A DNA stretch of 64,000 bases from contig OZ005602.1 of assembly GCA_963930655.1 (NCBI GenBank), forward strand, positions 20,225,840 through 20,289,839, in the 5' to 3' direction. The notes under the pieces were generated by a model. That model worked only from the letters and a program-made list of their open reading frames with translations. It had not been told where the DNA came from and did no database searches. Each line of letters begins with the position of its first letter. Within the stretch, counting starts at the first letter, position 1. Made by a program: the position numbers and the translations under genes. Below are positions 11,310 through 24,100 of the stretch, one piece after another. This DNA comes from Myrica gale (taxonomy: Eukaryota; Streptophyta; Magnoliopsida; Fagales; Myricaceae).

Positions 11310-12180
11310 GGATAAATTACAATTTACCCAATAAACTTTAACTTATTATAACTCACTCGTCAAACTACGTTTCTCGTTATGATTCATCCTCAAACTCGAT
11401 GAAACTATTATGTCGAAGGATTTTTGTCCCGGTGAACAGAACATGACCTTCCTCTTAAGTGAAAAGAAAAAACTGTCCACATGGATTCTAAGTAATCATT
11501 TTTTTTTTTAAATAAAGAGAAATCAACTAACTGCGTATTGTTCTTAAGTCTACATATTGCGAGAAGCACCGTAAACGACTAGGAATGGCTCAACTAAGGA
11601 CAAATTTATATTTTCACATAAAAATAAGGTCACATGTTGGTCTTGTAGGATAAAAACCATTCAATATAATAGATTTGGTGACTTAGGGGATGAAATTGCA
11701 ATGATAAGTATAGTTCGGGAGTGAGATATAACGATTTAAAATTTGTAAAATATTTGAGAATCGAGTGATAGTTTGAAAATAAAAATAAAAATTTAATATT
11801 TTTTATGTTAAAAATTTATATTTATATTTAAAATTTTTAATCCTCAACCTTTCGTATGTTTTTATTTATATTTCATTTTTTTATCCGTAAGCATCAAAAT
11901 GGTCCTACTATCACTTTCCGTTTAATAAACTTGACGGTCAGACAGGCCACACCCTGTAAAATCACGACTAGTGCCATTTAAAGTGCAAAATACACTTTAT
12001 TAATTTTATTTACTTTTTAAAATTTGTAATCTTTAACCTTTGATTTCGAATGTTTTTATTTTTTTATTTTTTAATATGACGTGGATTTACCTAAGTCAAG
12101 TGGTAAATGTTAAAGTCTCTTGTTTTACTTTAAATGACGTGTCGCGGGTGTGACATGTCAAAGGATAGAGTTTTGTTATA
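11310..12180. other. Degenerate terminal-inverted-repeat sequence
   Basis: Segments at about 11315-11420 and 11640-11740 are diverged inverted copies (ATTATAACTCACTCGTC against GTGAGATATAACGAT), suggesting an old MITE. The sequence at 11885-11970 (CACCCTGTAAAATCACGAC) repeats 10870-10975, which lies just left of the rRNA fragment. Confidence 0.4.
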
Positions 12181-12547
12181 TATTAAAAAAATGATGATTG
12201 AAGGTGATATTTAAGGCTACCGATTAGTTCAAATAAATTTTCTTAAAGAGCCGATCATGGGTTGGAATTAAAAGGATTTATTAGTAAGGGGTTTGGAATC
12301 AAAATTTTATTATCATTATAAAAAAATTTATTCTTATTTTTTATTAACTTTTATAAATATTTTTATTTTTTTACCGATTTTCATAAAATTTTTAATTTTT
12401 TTTCATCAATTCTAAAATTGAAGAAAATCCACAAAATAAATATACAATCTACAAAACGCAAGGCCTTGTGGCCCTTGTCTGAAACAGATGAGCCTCAGTG
12501 AAACCACTTTTGCTTAGGATACCAGGCTTACGAGAAACCTTGACCAC

Positions 12548-12790
12548 CTAGTGTGTCATTGCACACCAGCCAGACACGAACAAAGTTACAAAGGCAACGA
12601 AAGTGTAAAGGAATAACGTTGTCTTCAATAAGGGTCTTAGCTCTGAATCCCCACCATCGACGTGTGCACTAACCCCAGAACTTCCGCGAAATTTTTTCTC
12701 CTCTTTTGATTCTTTCTTCGCTCGAATTTCGTGCTTCAAGCTCTTCGCCACGGACCGTACGGTTCCCAGGTCGGCTTTCTGAACCTTCAA
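12548..12790 (-). CDS. Unrecognised 80-aa open frame, possible tail-anchored protein
   Basis: An uninterrupted minus-strand frame of 80 codons. The N-terminal half is Lys/Glu/Arg-rich and helix-like (AKSLKHEIRAKKESKEEKK). The last 25 residues contain a hydrophobic span (TTLFLYTFVAFVTLFVSGW), so a single C-terminal membrane anchor is conceivable. It would be divergent from NDX, whose transcript probably starts in the 12.8-kb region. I do not recognise it, and chance remains a serious alternative. Confidence 0.25.
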   Translation of the reverse strand: MKVQKADLGTVRSVAKSLKHEIRAKKESKEEKKFRGSSGVSAHVDGGDSELRPLLKTTLFLYTFVAFVTLFVSGWCAMTH

Positions 12791-12799
12791 TTTATATGC

Positions 12800-15129
12800 A
12801 GTTATTCAAGCTGTTTTTTTAGCAGATTCGTCTCCGGAACTCGTTCTGCTTTTGTCCGTGTGTTTTTTGTCACGTCGAAGTTACTTCGGTTGCTCTAAAT
12901 CTAGGGTTTTCGGAAGTGTGTTTTTAGTTTTGTCTTCTTGATTTATCTTGGTTGGTTTTTTGTTGCAGTTGTTTGAATGTGAGGGTGTTAGTATTTTTTG
13001 AGCTAATTGACTTGTGCTAGTATATTTTGCTTGTTGTAGTTTGCATTTTTTGCCAATTTGACCGTTGTTTTCAAATCAGTGTAATACACTTTTCGGAGCT
13101 TGTTTCGGTGACTCATATATGTTAGCAAGACAATGGTAAAAGATCAATCTTTGATGACCTGCATGACGGCCAAATGTTTGTGGAACTTCAATTATGAGGT
13201 CTTAATTCAATTTAAGAGCTTCTGGGTTCCCTGTTTTCTCTTTTCACATGTGACGCTTTAATAGTACCTTTGTGCTTGTATCATCTATAGATATCCATCT
13301 TTATGTGCCTTTGCAGTTGCAAGCACATTTCCTAGCTAGACGGCTAGTTCCATGCACTGCTAACATTCTATCATTTTCTAGTTTTATTTGGTTTCCTTCA
13401 TGGTGGAGATTAATTGCGATGTCATTCATTCTTTTTTCTCCTTAATTATTGTCCAACGAGGGATGGGAATTGACTTTGAGCTTGATATGTGTGTAGCGGT
13501 TTCAGGGAGGTGATGTGTTTCTTTCATGGGGGTGCATTTGTTTAGCCTTTTGGCTTGTGTATTTGCCATCCACCGCTAATGTTGCCATGACAAGAGCTTT
13601 CATGCTTTGTTGCTTAGGTGTCTGCAATGAGGTCCTGCTATACGCTCGTCTTTGGAGAAGTCGTGGCCTCATTGGAGTCAGTGGTGATAGATTTATTATC
13701 TGATGGGAATTTTTACTTCAGCGTGTTATTTATCCCATGCACGTTCATGCACCATAGATGTGCTTCTTTGTCCATGTCTAAGCTTGATCAAGCACAAAGG
13801 CTGTACCGCTCCCCACTAGCCATGACTGGCTGCCTTTCTTCAGCTCATATATGCCATTATACCACCAGAACACTCTTCTAGTTGTCGCCCTTTGTGCAGT
13901 CAATCCACCATGCATCTAGATTTCGTGTACCTGACTAAGTCTCCCACATATGCCGCTTCTAGCTTCATGGATTCAGCTTCGCCTTTGAAATCAACTGCAC
14001 TAGTCCAATTTGGCTCCTATTCTATCTACACTTTGACTTGCACTTGGTCTCACACTCTGACCATGTTGTCTCTCATTCCAACTCATGCTCTGTATTTCTG
14101 TGCATTGTGGTATTTTGGCGTTTTATATTATATATTTGAATGCAAAATTTCTGTATCACAATTATGTAGCCATGAAGTTTTGTATGTAGCGGACACAGGC
14201 CATTTTGGCCTATGTTAATTCCTCCTGTTTTTCTTACCTCAATGTCCTCTTGTTTCCCCTAGTCAATTTCCCCAATGGTCGAACCACATGCCACTTAATT
14301 GATAACTCCTTGTGCTTTGTTTATAGTTCTCATTCATTAGATTTTCTCTCACCGTATTGTCTTGATGCTTGTGCTGGCACCATGGCATGAATCCCATTTT
14401 GTCTATATCCAAGCATGTCCATGTGTCACCCTTTGGTTTTGTGATTTGGTGACCAGTTCGGAGATGGACTAGAGTTAAAGATAGGCCGATAAAGAGTTAC
14501 CTTTTTATTTGAGCCTAAATATCTACGGGGGAGCCAATTGGGTCATTTTTCAAGCACGAATAGAACCATCTAATGGGGGTGTGCAACCTAGAGAGAGGGC
14601 CGTATCTCTTTGATGAATATGGTATTGAGGTTCGGTTCAATATGCATGTGAGATATGTTTGGGGACCGTGAGATAATTTATGAGTTTGATTGATTTGTGA
14701 TGGCCAGAGCAACTTTTTTCCAACATATGATATTGCTTTTGTCCATGTTGCAAAAATTACCAGTAGGTTGTGCAGAACTGGCACATTTGCTAGGGTGGAA
14801 GAGTAAGGTTCGATGATCACTATTTTGCATACTTATTGTAAGCACCAAATATTGAACCTTGGCCTGCTCTAAAAAATGAGCAAAGTTGTAAGATGGTCAC
14901 CATAGATTAGTGGAAGTGGTTTCAACATGTTCAAGCTCATACTTTTTCCTGTAATACACATTATTAAATATCTCATGGTCAGAATTCTTGCATGTTGCTT
15001 GTTTCTCTTATCTTTAATAAGATTGGCTCACTTATCAAAAAAAAAAAGAATTCTTGCATGTTGCTATTTTCCTGCACTTATTTTGTGTGTGTAATTTTGT
15101 TTCTTTTTCTTTGCTCTAGGTTCTCAGGG
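12800..15129 (+). other. Presumed NDX 5' UTR and leader intron
   Basis: The first coding exon begins only ten bases after an acceptor (TTTGCTCTAG), so an upstream non-coding exon is required. A plausible exon lies around 12840-12940, which is CT-rich and includes ATCTAGGGTTTTCG. The intervening 2.2 kb is T-rich, intron-like, and contains a micro-LINE insertion. Short frames at 13515-14390 are not convincing genes. Confidence 0.5.
14981..15065 (+). mobile_element. 47-bp LINE tail insertion with 19-bp target duplication
   Basis: Bases 15000-15046 match the extreme 3' end of the window's LINE family (AATAAGATTGGCTCACTTAT then A-run). They are flanked by a perfect 19-bp direct repeat, AGAATTCTTGCATGTTGCT, at 14981-14999 and 15047-15065. 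This is a maximally 5'-truncated LINE insertion inside the NDX leader intron. Confidence 0.85.
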
Positions 15130-18100
15130 ATGAGGCAAGCAAAAGAAGAACCGCAAGCAAAAGAAGAACCGTCATGTAGTGATGTACACGTAAGAATTAT
15201 CATCTTAAGTAAAGCTGGTGGAATACATACACAAATTCTCACACCCATACTCACGCATGCACACATACGTTTTACTTTTAAAAAAAATTGTCAGGTTCAT
15301 TTTATTTCTTGGGATTCTCTCTCTCTCTCTCGCTTTATACTAAGTTCTGTTTGTCTGTATAAACAGGCCATTGACTTAATATTAGCAGTGAAGGAGTTAC
15401 ATGGGCTTAACTCCCAGGAACTTAGCAAATTATTGAGGGATTCTGAAAATTTTACTATTCACTACCTTACCGAAAAAGGATCACTGATGAAGGTCAAACT
15501 CAAACTCAACCTTTAACTTTATTTTAATTTTGCAATACTGCTATAACTTTATATTCATGTGTGATGCTATATTTCAACGTATCAGATTGACATGGACAAG
15601 CTAGTAACATTCCTTCCTTTGCACCTTCTCGGAGTTCTTACCTCATCAAATAGAGATGAGGATATGTTCAGATATTTGTTAAGCGGTATTCGGCTCTTGT
15701 ACTCATTGTGTGACTTGGCGCCTCGGCATGCTAAAGTTGAGCAGGTTTCTTTTAGTAATGCCTGTCAAATTTTTGTTTTATCTGTTTCTATTTTATTGTC
15801 CTTGCAGCTTAACGCATTACACAAATTTTATGGCTATTAGACCAGTTAAGTCAATGCAGTGAAATAACTGATTTGGTATAAACATTAATGCATTTGCTGG
15901 GTAGTCTTTATGACTCGGTCATTAGACAATGATAAAGTTGGCAATAATATTGTTTGGGCAACATGAGTGGGAGACACACGAAGGGGTGAACCAGGATATG
16001 TTGGAAGAACTGGACTGAGGGGTCATTGTTAAACCTTTAGCTGAAAAAGAGAAGCCCCGCTACCTTCTTTGGGTTTCTAGGATTTGGATCGGTCTTCTTT
16101 GGTTGTTAGGGTATCTTACCCATGTGAAACGTTACACTTATGTGTTTTTAACGGAATATCCTTCCATTTTTCCTGATGTAGTTCGTTGGACTTTCTGCCA
16201 TTACTCTCATTGTCTAATTAATTTGGGGGAACATCATAGTATGCCCCATATCTATGGGCAAAAATCAATCAGTCTCCCTCAGGTTTCAATATGTTTTTAT
16301 TATGCCTCTTAGATTTCAAAAACAATCAATTCTCGCCTTCTGTTTGATTTGGCCGTTAAATGACATGAAAAATAATCGAAATGCCCCTCCAAGACAAAAT
16401 TACTAAAAATATTTAAAAGTTCATTAAAAAATAAAAAATGATAAATAAATAAAAAGCAATATTTTTTTTTTGATAAGTAAGCCAATCTCATTAGAAATAG
16501 TGAAAACAGTACAAAGGTTATACCGGAATCACTGATCCAAACAAGCAAGAAAGCTAAGAAAATCATCTAAATCCACAAAAGGGCATCTAAGCATAGAATT
16601 AGCCCAACAAAAAAGGGAAAACAACAAAGCCCCCTGCAATCTGTCAAGAGACAAGGAACTGGGGATCTTAGGGCGAAGGGTTGACTCAGCGACGTTTGCC
16701 TAGATTGTATTCGGACCATTTTCCGCTCCTGTTGGAGGGTGGAAGGTTAGGGGGGGTCAACAAACCTTTTCGTTTCGAGAATATGTGGCTCAAAGTGGAT
16801 GAGTTTGTGGAGATGGTGCGGGAGTGGTGGCAGAGGTATGAGTTTAGAGGGTCTCCTAGTTTTGTGCTCAATCAGAAGCTTAAAGCTTTGAAGACGGATC
16901 TGAAAGTTTGGAATAAGGAGGTTTTTGGGAATTTAAACTTTCGTAAAGAGGAGTTGTTGCATGAGCTCTCTTCTTTGGATGGCTTAGATGAGGGGGGTAT
17001 GCTTGATGAGGAGGGGTATGCGAGACGGTTGTCGGTTTCTCGGGAGTTAGATCATTTGCTTGATTTGGAAGAAGTGAGTTGGAGGCAGAAATCACGGATG
17101 TTATGGTTGAAAGAGGGAGATCGTTGCACAAAGTTCTTCCATAGGATTGCCAACTCTAATCGGCGAGCTAATTGTATTTTTTTAAATACTTTTTAAATAA
17201 GAGTATAGAAACTCTGTTTTATTTTTCTATTTTTTTAAAAAAAAAAAATTTCTAATTTTGTCTTGGAGGGGTATTTCGGTCAATTGACATCACTTTTCGT
17301 ATGACTTCATGGTCAAATCAAATGGAGGACGAGAATTGATTTTTTTAAACATTAGGGGCATAATTCACATTATTAACATATTGAGGGGGGCTGATTGATT
17401 TTTGCCCATAGATATGATGTTTCCCTAATTAATTTTTACGTTCGGAAGGGACAAAAATGTGGATGCCTTTTTCTTCTGGTTGGTTGCATAGATTTGTCTG
17501 CATATCTTTCTTGCCAACAGTTTGGACATGTGTTTTAGCAATTATTGAAGATTCTAGGTATAAGACAATAAATTATAAGCTTCTCCTGCAGAATTTGCTA
17601 GATGATGTGAAAGTGTCAGAGCAGCTCCTTGACCTGGTGTTTTATTTACTAATCGTTCTTGGTGGTTATAGACAGGTTCTCCTTCTCTCCTTGAACTCTA
17701 TCCGTACTCGTTTTCTTTGCTGAGACTTGCTTCATGATGCAGAAAACCCCTAGTTTTGGTTCCATTCCCATTGTGCATTCAGCACTCGTGGCAGGCAGTC
17801 TGTATCTATTGACAGGATGCATATCTTCACAGTGGCAAGATCTTGTTCATATATTGCTTTCGCACCCTAAGGTAAAATTCATACCCCATTATTTGTCTAA
17901 GGTTCTATTAGTACAAAGAGGGTCCAATTGAACAATTTTAAGCAAATCTTTGTCCGAAGCTACCTTTTTTTTCTTTTCTTTTTTCTAAGCAAATGTGAAT
18001 TTCATTTCACTGGGAATCATACAAACATGTTGGATACAGACGAGCTTCCGAGGTTAGGTACAAAGAACAGGGGCATCAAGCTCATTACAGCATCAGTAAA

Positions 18101-21100
18101 AGCCATACGGGCTATACATCGATGGGCCTTAAAGGCCTGATTCCAAATGGCCATAAAGGCCTCAATAAGATGGACCCAAAGGGCCGTGAATTCGAAATGG
18201 GTCCAAAGATCCGAAAGTAACTCCGCCGAAAGTGGCGGTCGCCGGAGGAATGGGTAGTCACGCACCACACTCACACATCCTCGAGAGAGCATTCACACCA
18301 GCACCAATGGACAGCAAGGTCCACAACAAAATCCCAACGAAATAAAATTCAAAAGCACAAGGAGATGCTCGTGTTTGACTTTCCTGGTTTTTACTTGTTT
18401 GACTTTTGTTGCAACACCCCAAGGAAATGCTTGTCACATCTACACTTTAACTTCAAAAGGACGAGTTAAGGTTGCTTTGGAAGCTCGTTATAAATACTAT
18501 AAAGCGCAATTCCATCCAGTTAGGATCCAATGTTGATTTGGCTTGTATACTACTCCTTTGTCATTTTTTATCCTATCCCACTCCATGTTGGACTTAGGGG
18601 TACTACATTTGTTCTTTTATAAGTTAACCACCATTGACAAATCAGTTTTAAAGGATCAATGATGTTGATTGCTAAATATTTGTTCTTTTGTAAAAATATG
18701 ATTTTAGCCCTGAGCCGTGTGTAGATTCCAGTTTCTTCTTAGAATCATAGCGTGTTTAACCTATTTTTCTAAGTTTTAATAACCCTTCCCACCATTATAT
18801 GCAAACTGCAATTGCTGATCGGGTACACTTTTTTTGTACACATATCCCCATAATATTGGTTTCGCACATTAGGTAATGTGCTAGTTTTAGAAGTTCAGAA
18901 TATACCAAGACACATGAATAGAATATTTGAATAAATATATGCTGAGTGGAAAACCTTGTAGACTTAAATGTGTCTGTGATGTTCCTCCCTATCTTTTCCT
19001 TTTGTGGACTAACTTGTGGTGTAACACGCCATTACAGCGTTGTGAGGCTCTATATTTCTGAGAAATGTTCATCAACATCTGCGATTACTGTTTTCATTGT
19101 GATAATAAGGCCTATTGAGGCTAGCATTGATGCAGTTCTAAAATCTGAAGGATTAAACTGAAATAATTGAAGAGTTAGGGAAAAAAATTGGAAGTGATAC
19201 ATAATTAGGATACCAAAAATTCAAACTTTGGTCTTTTTTTTTGCCCTAGTTACAAAGTTCTGCTGGCATAATTATGCATGCACTCAATGATCAGGCAGCT
19301 TTCTGTGGCAGGTTGATATATTTATGGATGCAGCTGTTGGAGCAGTTCGGACAGCCATTTGGTTTCTAGAGATAAAGCTGTCTGCCCTCGCTGCTGATCT
19401 TTGTACAAATTCAAGTCTGGCTGCTAAGCAAATGGGTAACTATTTATGCCAGCAATGTGAGGCTTGTTTACAGTTTCTTCAGTCATTGTGCCAACAAAAG
19501 ATGTTTCGGGAGCGCATACTCCGGAATAAGGTTTCCAAACTTGAACCTTTTTTACAGTTTTTCTTCTCCCTCTCTCTTTGTTTGGAGCAAAGTCGTGCTA
19601 GGAAGTGCCTTATTTATCTTACATAAAAAAGAGTTGGTGCTAGTTATTGTGTGACCAAACTGCAAGAAAAAGTGGCTTCGATACATACAAAACTGTGACT
19701 GCAGCAGTGACAGAACAATGTTCATGGTCATCCCAGTATGTCAATATTCACATGAAAAAAGATTATCTTGATTAATCTCTGTGAAGTTTTAGGTCCTATT
19801 CTTGTTATATTGATTCACTTCAGGGAAGTAATTGACTGTAACTGACTTTTTTAAGAGGTATTGGTACTATTCCAGGAACTATGTGGAAAGGGTGGAATTC
19901 TTTTTCTGGCTCGGGCCATCTTGAAGTTAAATATGCCACCTTTTATGGGGTCCTCCAGAGTCGTGGCTTCTATCTCTAGGATGAAAGCTAAAGTCTTATC
20001 AATTGTAAGTATCATTAGTGAGAGTCTACTGTTAACATCTCCTTGGAGGCTCAAATTTCTTTTGACTCCACCCCTGTTTTATTGCGTGAAACACCCTATG
20101 CGTAAACCTCTTTTATTGATCCATATCACAACTCCCTTTTCCCAGTTGTTGAGTCTGTGTGAAGCAGAGAGCATTTCTTACCTAGATGAAGTTGCCAGCT
20201 CACCAGAAAGTCTGAATTTGGCAAAGTCTGTTGCATTAGAGGTTAGTTTGCTGTAATATGCAAAAATTCTTCCTTCTGTGTCCTATAGCAAATGCTGGTA
20301 TGGCTTGTTTGGCTTGTTCTGCCGAGGAAGACCATCAGCTTTTTAACTGTTTTTGCCTGGGATCTAGTGCACCAAAAAAGTTCTCACAATATAATCATTA
20401 AGATATTTTAAGTAATATTCTTAGAGTCCAACTTCCAGAATTCCATGGCTCTGAACTTTGTAAGTGGAGGTTGATTTGGTTTAGTGTCCTGCAAAAGGAT
20501 GGTAGGTTGATTAGATATCAAATGCTGGGTGGAAGATTCTTTGGATGGTCTCATTGAAAGGATGTGTATGATGTGCATTTTGTGTTATAAGTACTACTAA
20601 AATTTGTTGGATCTTTTTGCTTGGGGCTGCCTCAACTGGCACGTGGATATGCTCTCCATATTGTTGGCTGAGGTTCATGTCCACTTATATACTAGTTCTT
20701 GGGTGAGGGATAGCTTAGGTGTCTGGGTTTACCTTTGCCCAGAACAGATTCTCCTTGTTACACCTGGAAAGAAATTTTGGGTCTTCATGATTAAGCAACT
20801 GTTAATCTTGATTCTCTTTTGTATGTATAAAGTCTGCTTCACTATCAATTTGCATGCCATTGATTAATTATTATGAAGTAGGTTATTGGATTACTGAAGA
20901 ATGCCCTTGGTGGAGACCCCAAGCATCTTACTTCTGACAGAAGTTACCCAATGGGGTTTTTGCAACTCAATGCACTGCGCCTAGCTGATATCTTCTCTGA
21001 TGATTCGAACTTCCGATCCTACATTACAATACACTTTGTAAGACTCATAGAACCTCAAAGTCTGTATATGAACTTTTTTACCGCACATTTGTCTTAATGA

Positions 21101-24100
21101 GGTTTGTGACTATTTCTTCCATGTGTTACTCCAGACTAAGGTTCTGACCGCAATATTTTCACTCCCTCATGGAGATTTTTTATCCAGTTGGTGTTCATCA
21201 AATCTCCCATTGAGGGAGGTAGATGCCAGCGTCGAGTATGATTCGTTTGCGGCAGCTGGATGGCTTTTGGATAATCTCTCATCACTAGGCCTGCCAAATG
21301 GAACAAATTTAGAATTTACTTTAAATCAAAATAACATGGCCCAGACTTCCTATGAGCATCAGAGAACATCTTTATTTGTCAAAGTAATTGCAAATCTTCA
21401 TTGTTTTGTTCCCTCCATCTGTGAAGGTTGACTCTTTGCCAATACTCTTGTAAATATCATCACACGTTTAATCAGTTCATAGCTGTCTTTCTTGATCATG
21501 TTGATCAACCTTTATGTTTTAATCCACAGAGCAGGAGAGGAACCTCTTCCTTCTCAAGTTCTTGGAGTGTTTGCAAATGGACCTATCTACATCATTACCG
21601 GGATTTCCGATCGATCCTGATACTCCAAAAGCTGTGACTGTTTGCAGGAACCTCTGTAAATATCCCTCTTCAACGATGTTTTTCTGCCCCTGTAGTGGTC
21701 ATAATTGCTCATATTGTTGCATTCCAATACAAGGGATCTTGTTTTTGTAGGTTCATTGTTAAGTCATGCAGAATCTTTAATTCCTAACATTTTGAATGAG
21801 GATGATGTCCAGCTTTTAAGGTGATGTAAACCTCATCTATTCCCCCCTTTCTTGATTGTTTGTTTTTTAATCTGTTTTGGCTAGATTTTGACAAATAGCA
21901 TGAAAATTTCCACAATTTGGATGCAACATGACTTGCAGCACCTCACAATAATGAATTCAATTAAAAGTAGCTTTATTCATCTCTATAGCCTGCTCGCCCT
22001 GGGAACCAAAGGACTTATCACTTTCGACCACAATGATCTGATGGATTTGTTTCTAAATCACCTTCCCCCCACAACAACTGGTGTGGGTTCAACGCATCAA
22101 TTATGCTAACATATTTTAGGATGGTTCTAATGAAGCGTTGTGCTTTGTCTCCTTATGCACTTGGCATGAACTGCTCAAATAATCACCCAACTTGTAATCC
22201 GTACTGAATAGCAGCTCCTTTGCCCATCAATAGGGCGGGAGGGAAATGTCACAGGTCTTATTTCTGCAACGGTATTTGAGTTGTGCGTACATAAAAATGA
22301 AAAAGAAGCCTTTATCTTTCTCTTTTGACCCATACGTTTTGATATGACTCCTTTGTAACGGCACAAAATAAAGGTTGTGTTTGTGTTGTAAAATTTTAGT
22401 GTTGTTAAAATTTTAGGTATTGGGTTTAGTGAAAAAGTGAAGAGAGAGGTAATTTTTTATATTTTTTTGTAGTAAATAGTAATGATTTGATGGGGAGAGA
22501 GAGATTATATTGTAATATTTAATTGTATTAAAATTTTAGAGGGGATAAAATTTTGGTACGCAAACGCACCCAAAGTGTGAGAACTGTCGTTTCAAGTTGT
22601 ATGGGAATATTAATGTGAATTATCATGGTAAAAAAGTGGGAATGAAGACATTGCCTGTTCCTTTCTTGGTGTGAATCACTAAATAAATCAACTACATCAA
22701 CCAAGTGACAACAATTAACCAGACCCACAAGCATAACGCAGTGGGCCCATGAATACACCTTGCTTGCATGCTTTATGAATAAAGAAACATCAGGAGCACA
22801 ATTAAAATTACTTGTGGATTTTATCCAGCGAATTGAGCATTAGGTGCTTAAACCACAGATGAGGGAACAAGTCACCCTCTTGAAACAATTGGGAGTGTAA
22901 CTTGTATCAGGAATAGCCTCATGAAATTTAGCGTGTGCAATCACTTCCTGATCTTCCTATGGAGTGCCCATCTCGATTAAGAATATAAAAGCAATGGGCC
23001 TGTCACAGGTTTCTCTCCAGTGTACAGTTTGTCCCCCCTAGCAATCCAAAAACTTGTCACCTTCCTGTTTAAAGCCCAAAGATAGGGTGGATAAGCATCT
23101 ATAATATCATAAGTTGACCCCTTATTATTATTTCTATTGTTATTATATGGTTTTTAGTGTTGATGTGTGCATATATTTATGTTGCTATTTGTTTTATTTT
23201 CACCTCTGTTTAGCTTCCTCCTGCAAATGGAGATCTGATCTAACATTCTCATATGTAGTCATCTATACGATAAGATCTTTTCAATCTTTCTGTTCTTTGT
23301 TCTGCAAACAGTGTTTATAGTGAACTTGTATCTGTGAATAAAGCATACACATCTTCTATGTGGCTTCCTGGATCTGTATCATAGTTTTATGTTGTTATAC
23401 AAATTTTTGGTGCAGGGTGTTCTCTAATCAATTACAATCACTAATTTCTTCGGGTGAATTAGAAGAAATTCGAGTTCAAGTAAATTTTTGTGCTTTTAGT
23501 GATCAATGTCATATTTATGTTGTTATATAATACTACGATGTTTTTCCCCTTCCTTACAATATCGGATCTGTAAACCTTATTGCTGGAGCAAATAGGATAA
23601 TAAGTTTGAGGAGTCAACGACATGGGAGAAGTTTTCCAAACTTCACATCAGTGAAAATCTTCAGGTGAATGTCCCGTATTACCATCCAACTCTCAGTTAA
23701 TGATCACGTTTTGGCTATTATGGAATTGGAATTGAATTTTGGTCAAACAATGTTATATGATTTTTACCTGGTGAATTTATGTTAGAAGACTTTCTTCCTT
23801 GCTGTAATAGTTGAATAGATGAGTGTCATGGAGTGGATTCAATGACCTTAAGTTAATCAAAATGTAAATATGGAATTAGTTAAATGCATAGTCTTTGTTA
23901 TCCCTAACTATATGTGTCTTAAAGTTTCAGACAATATGAATTAGCCAATTTTTAAATTAGGCTGTCGAGTTTTCCAATGGTGATTTAGCTTTTTCTCAAC
24001 ATAGTGACCTGAGAAGTGAAGTTTTATTCCTGTTAGGAGGCTCAGAGCACTGGTAGATGCTCATCACCTTTACTAAGAAAAGAAGCTCCAAAATCTAATA

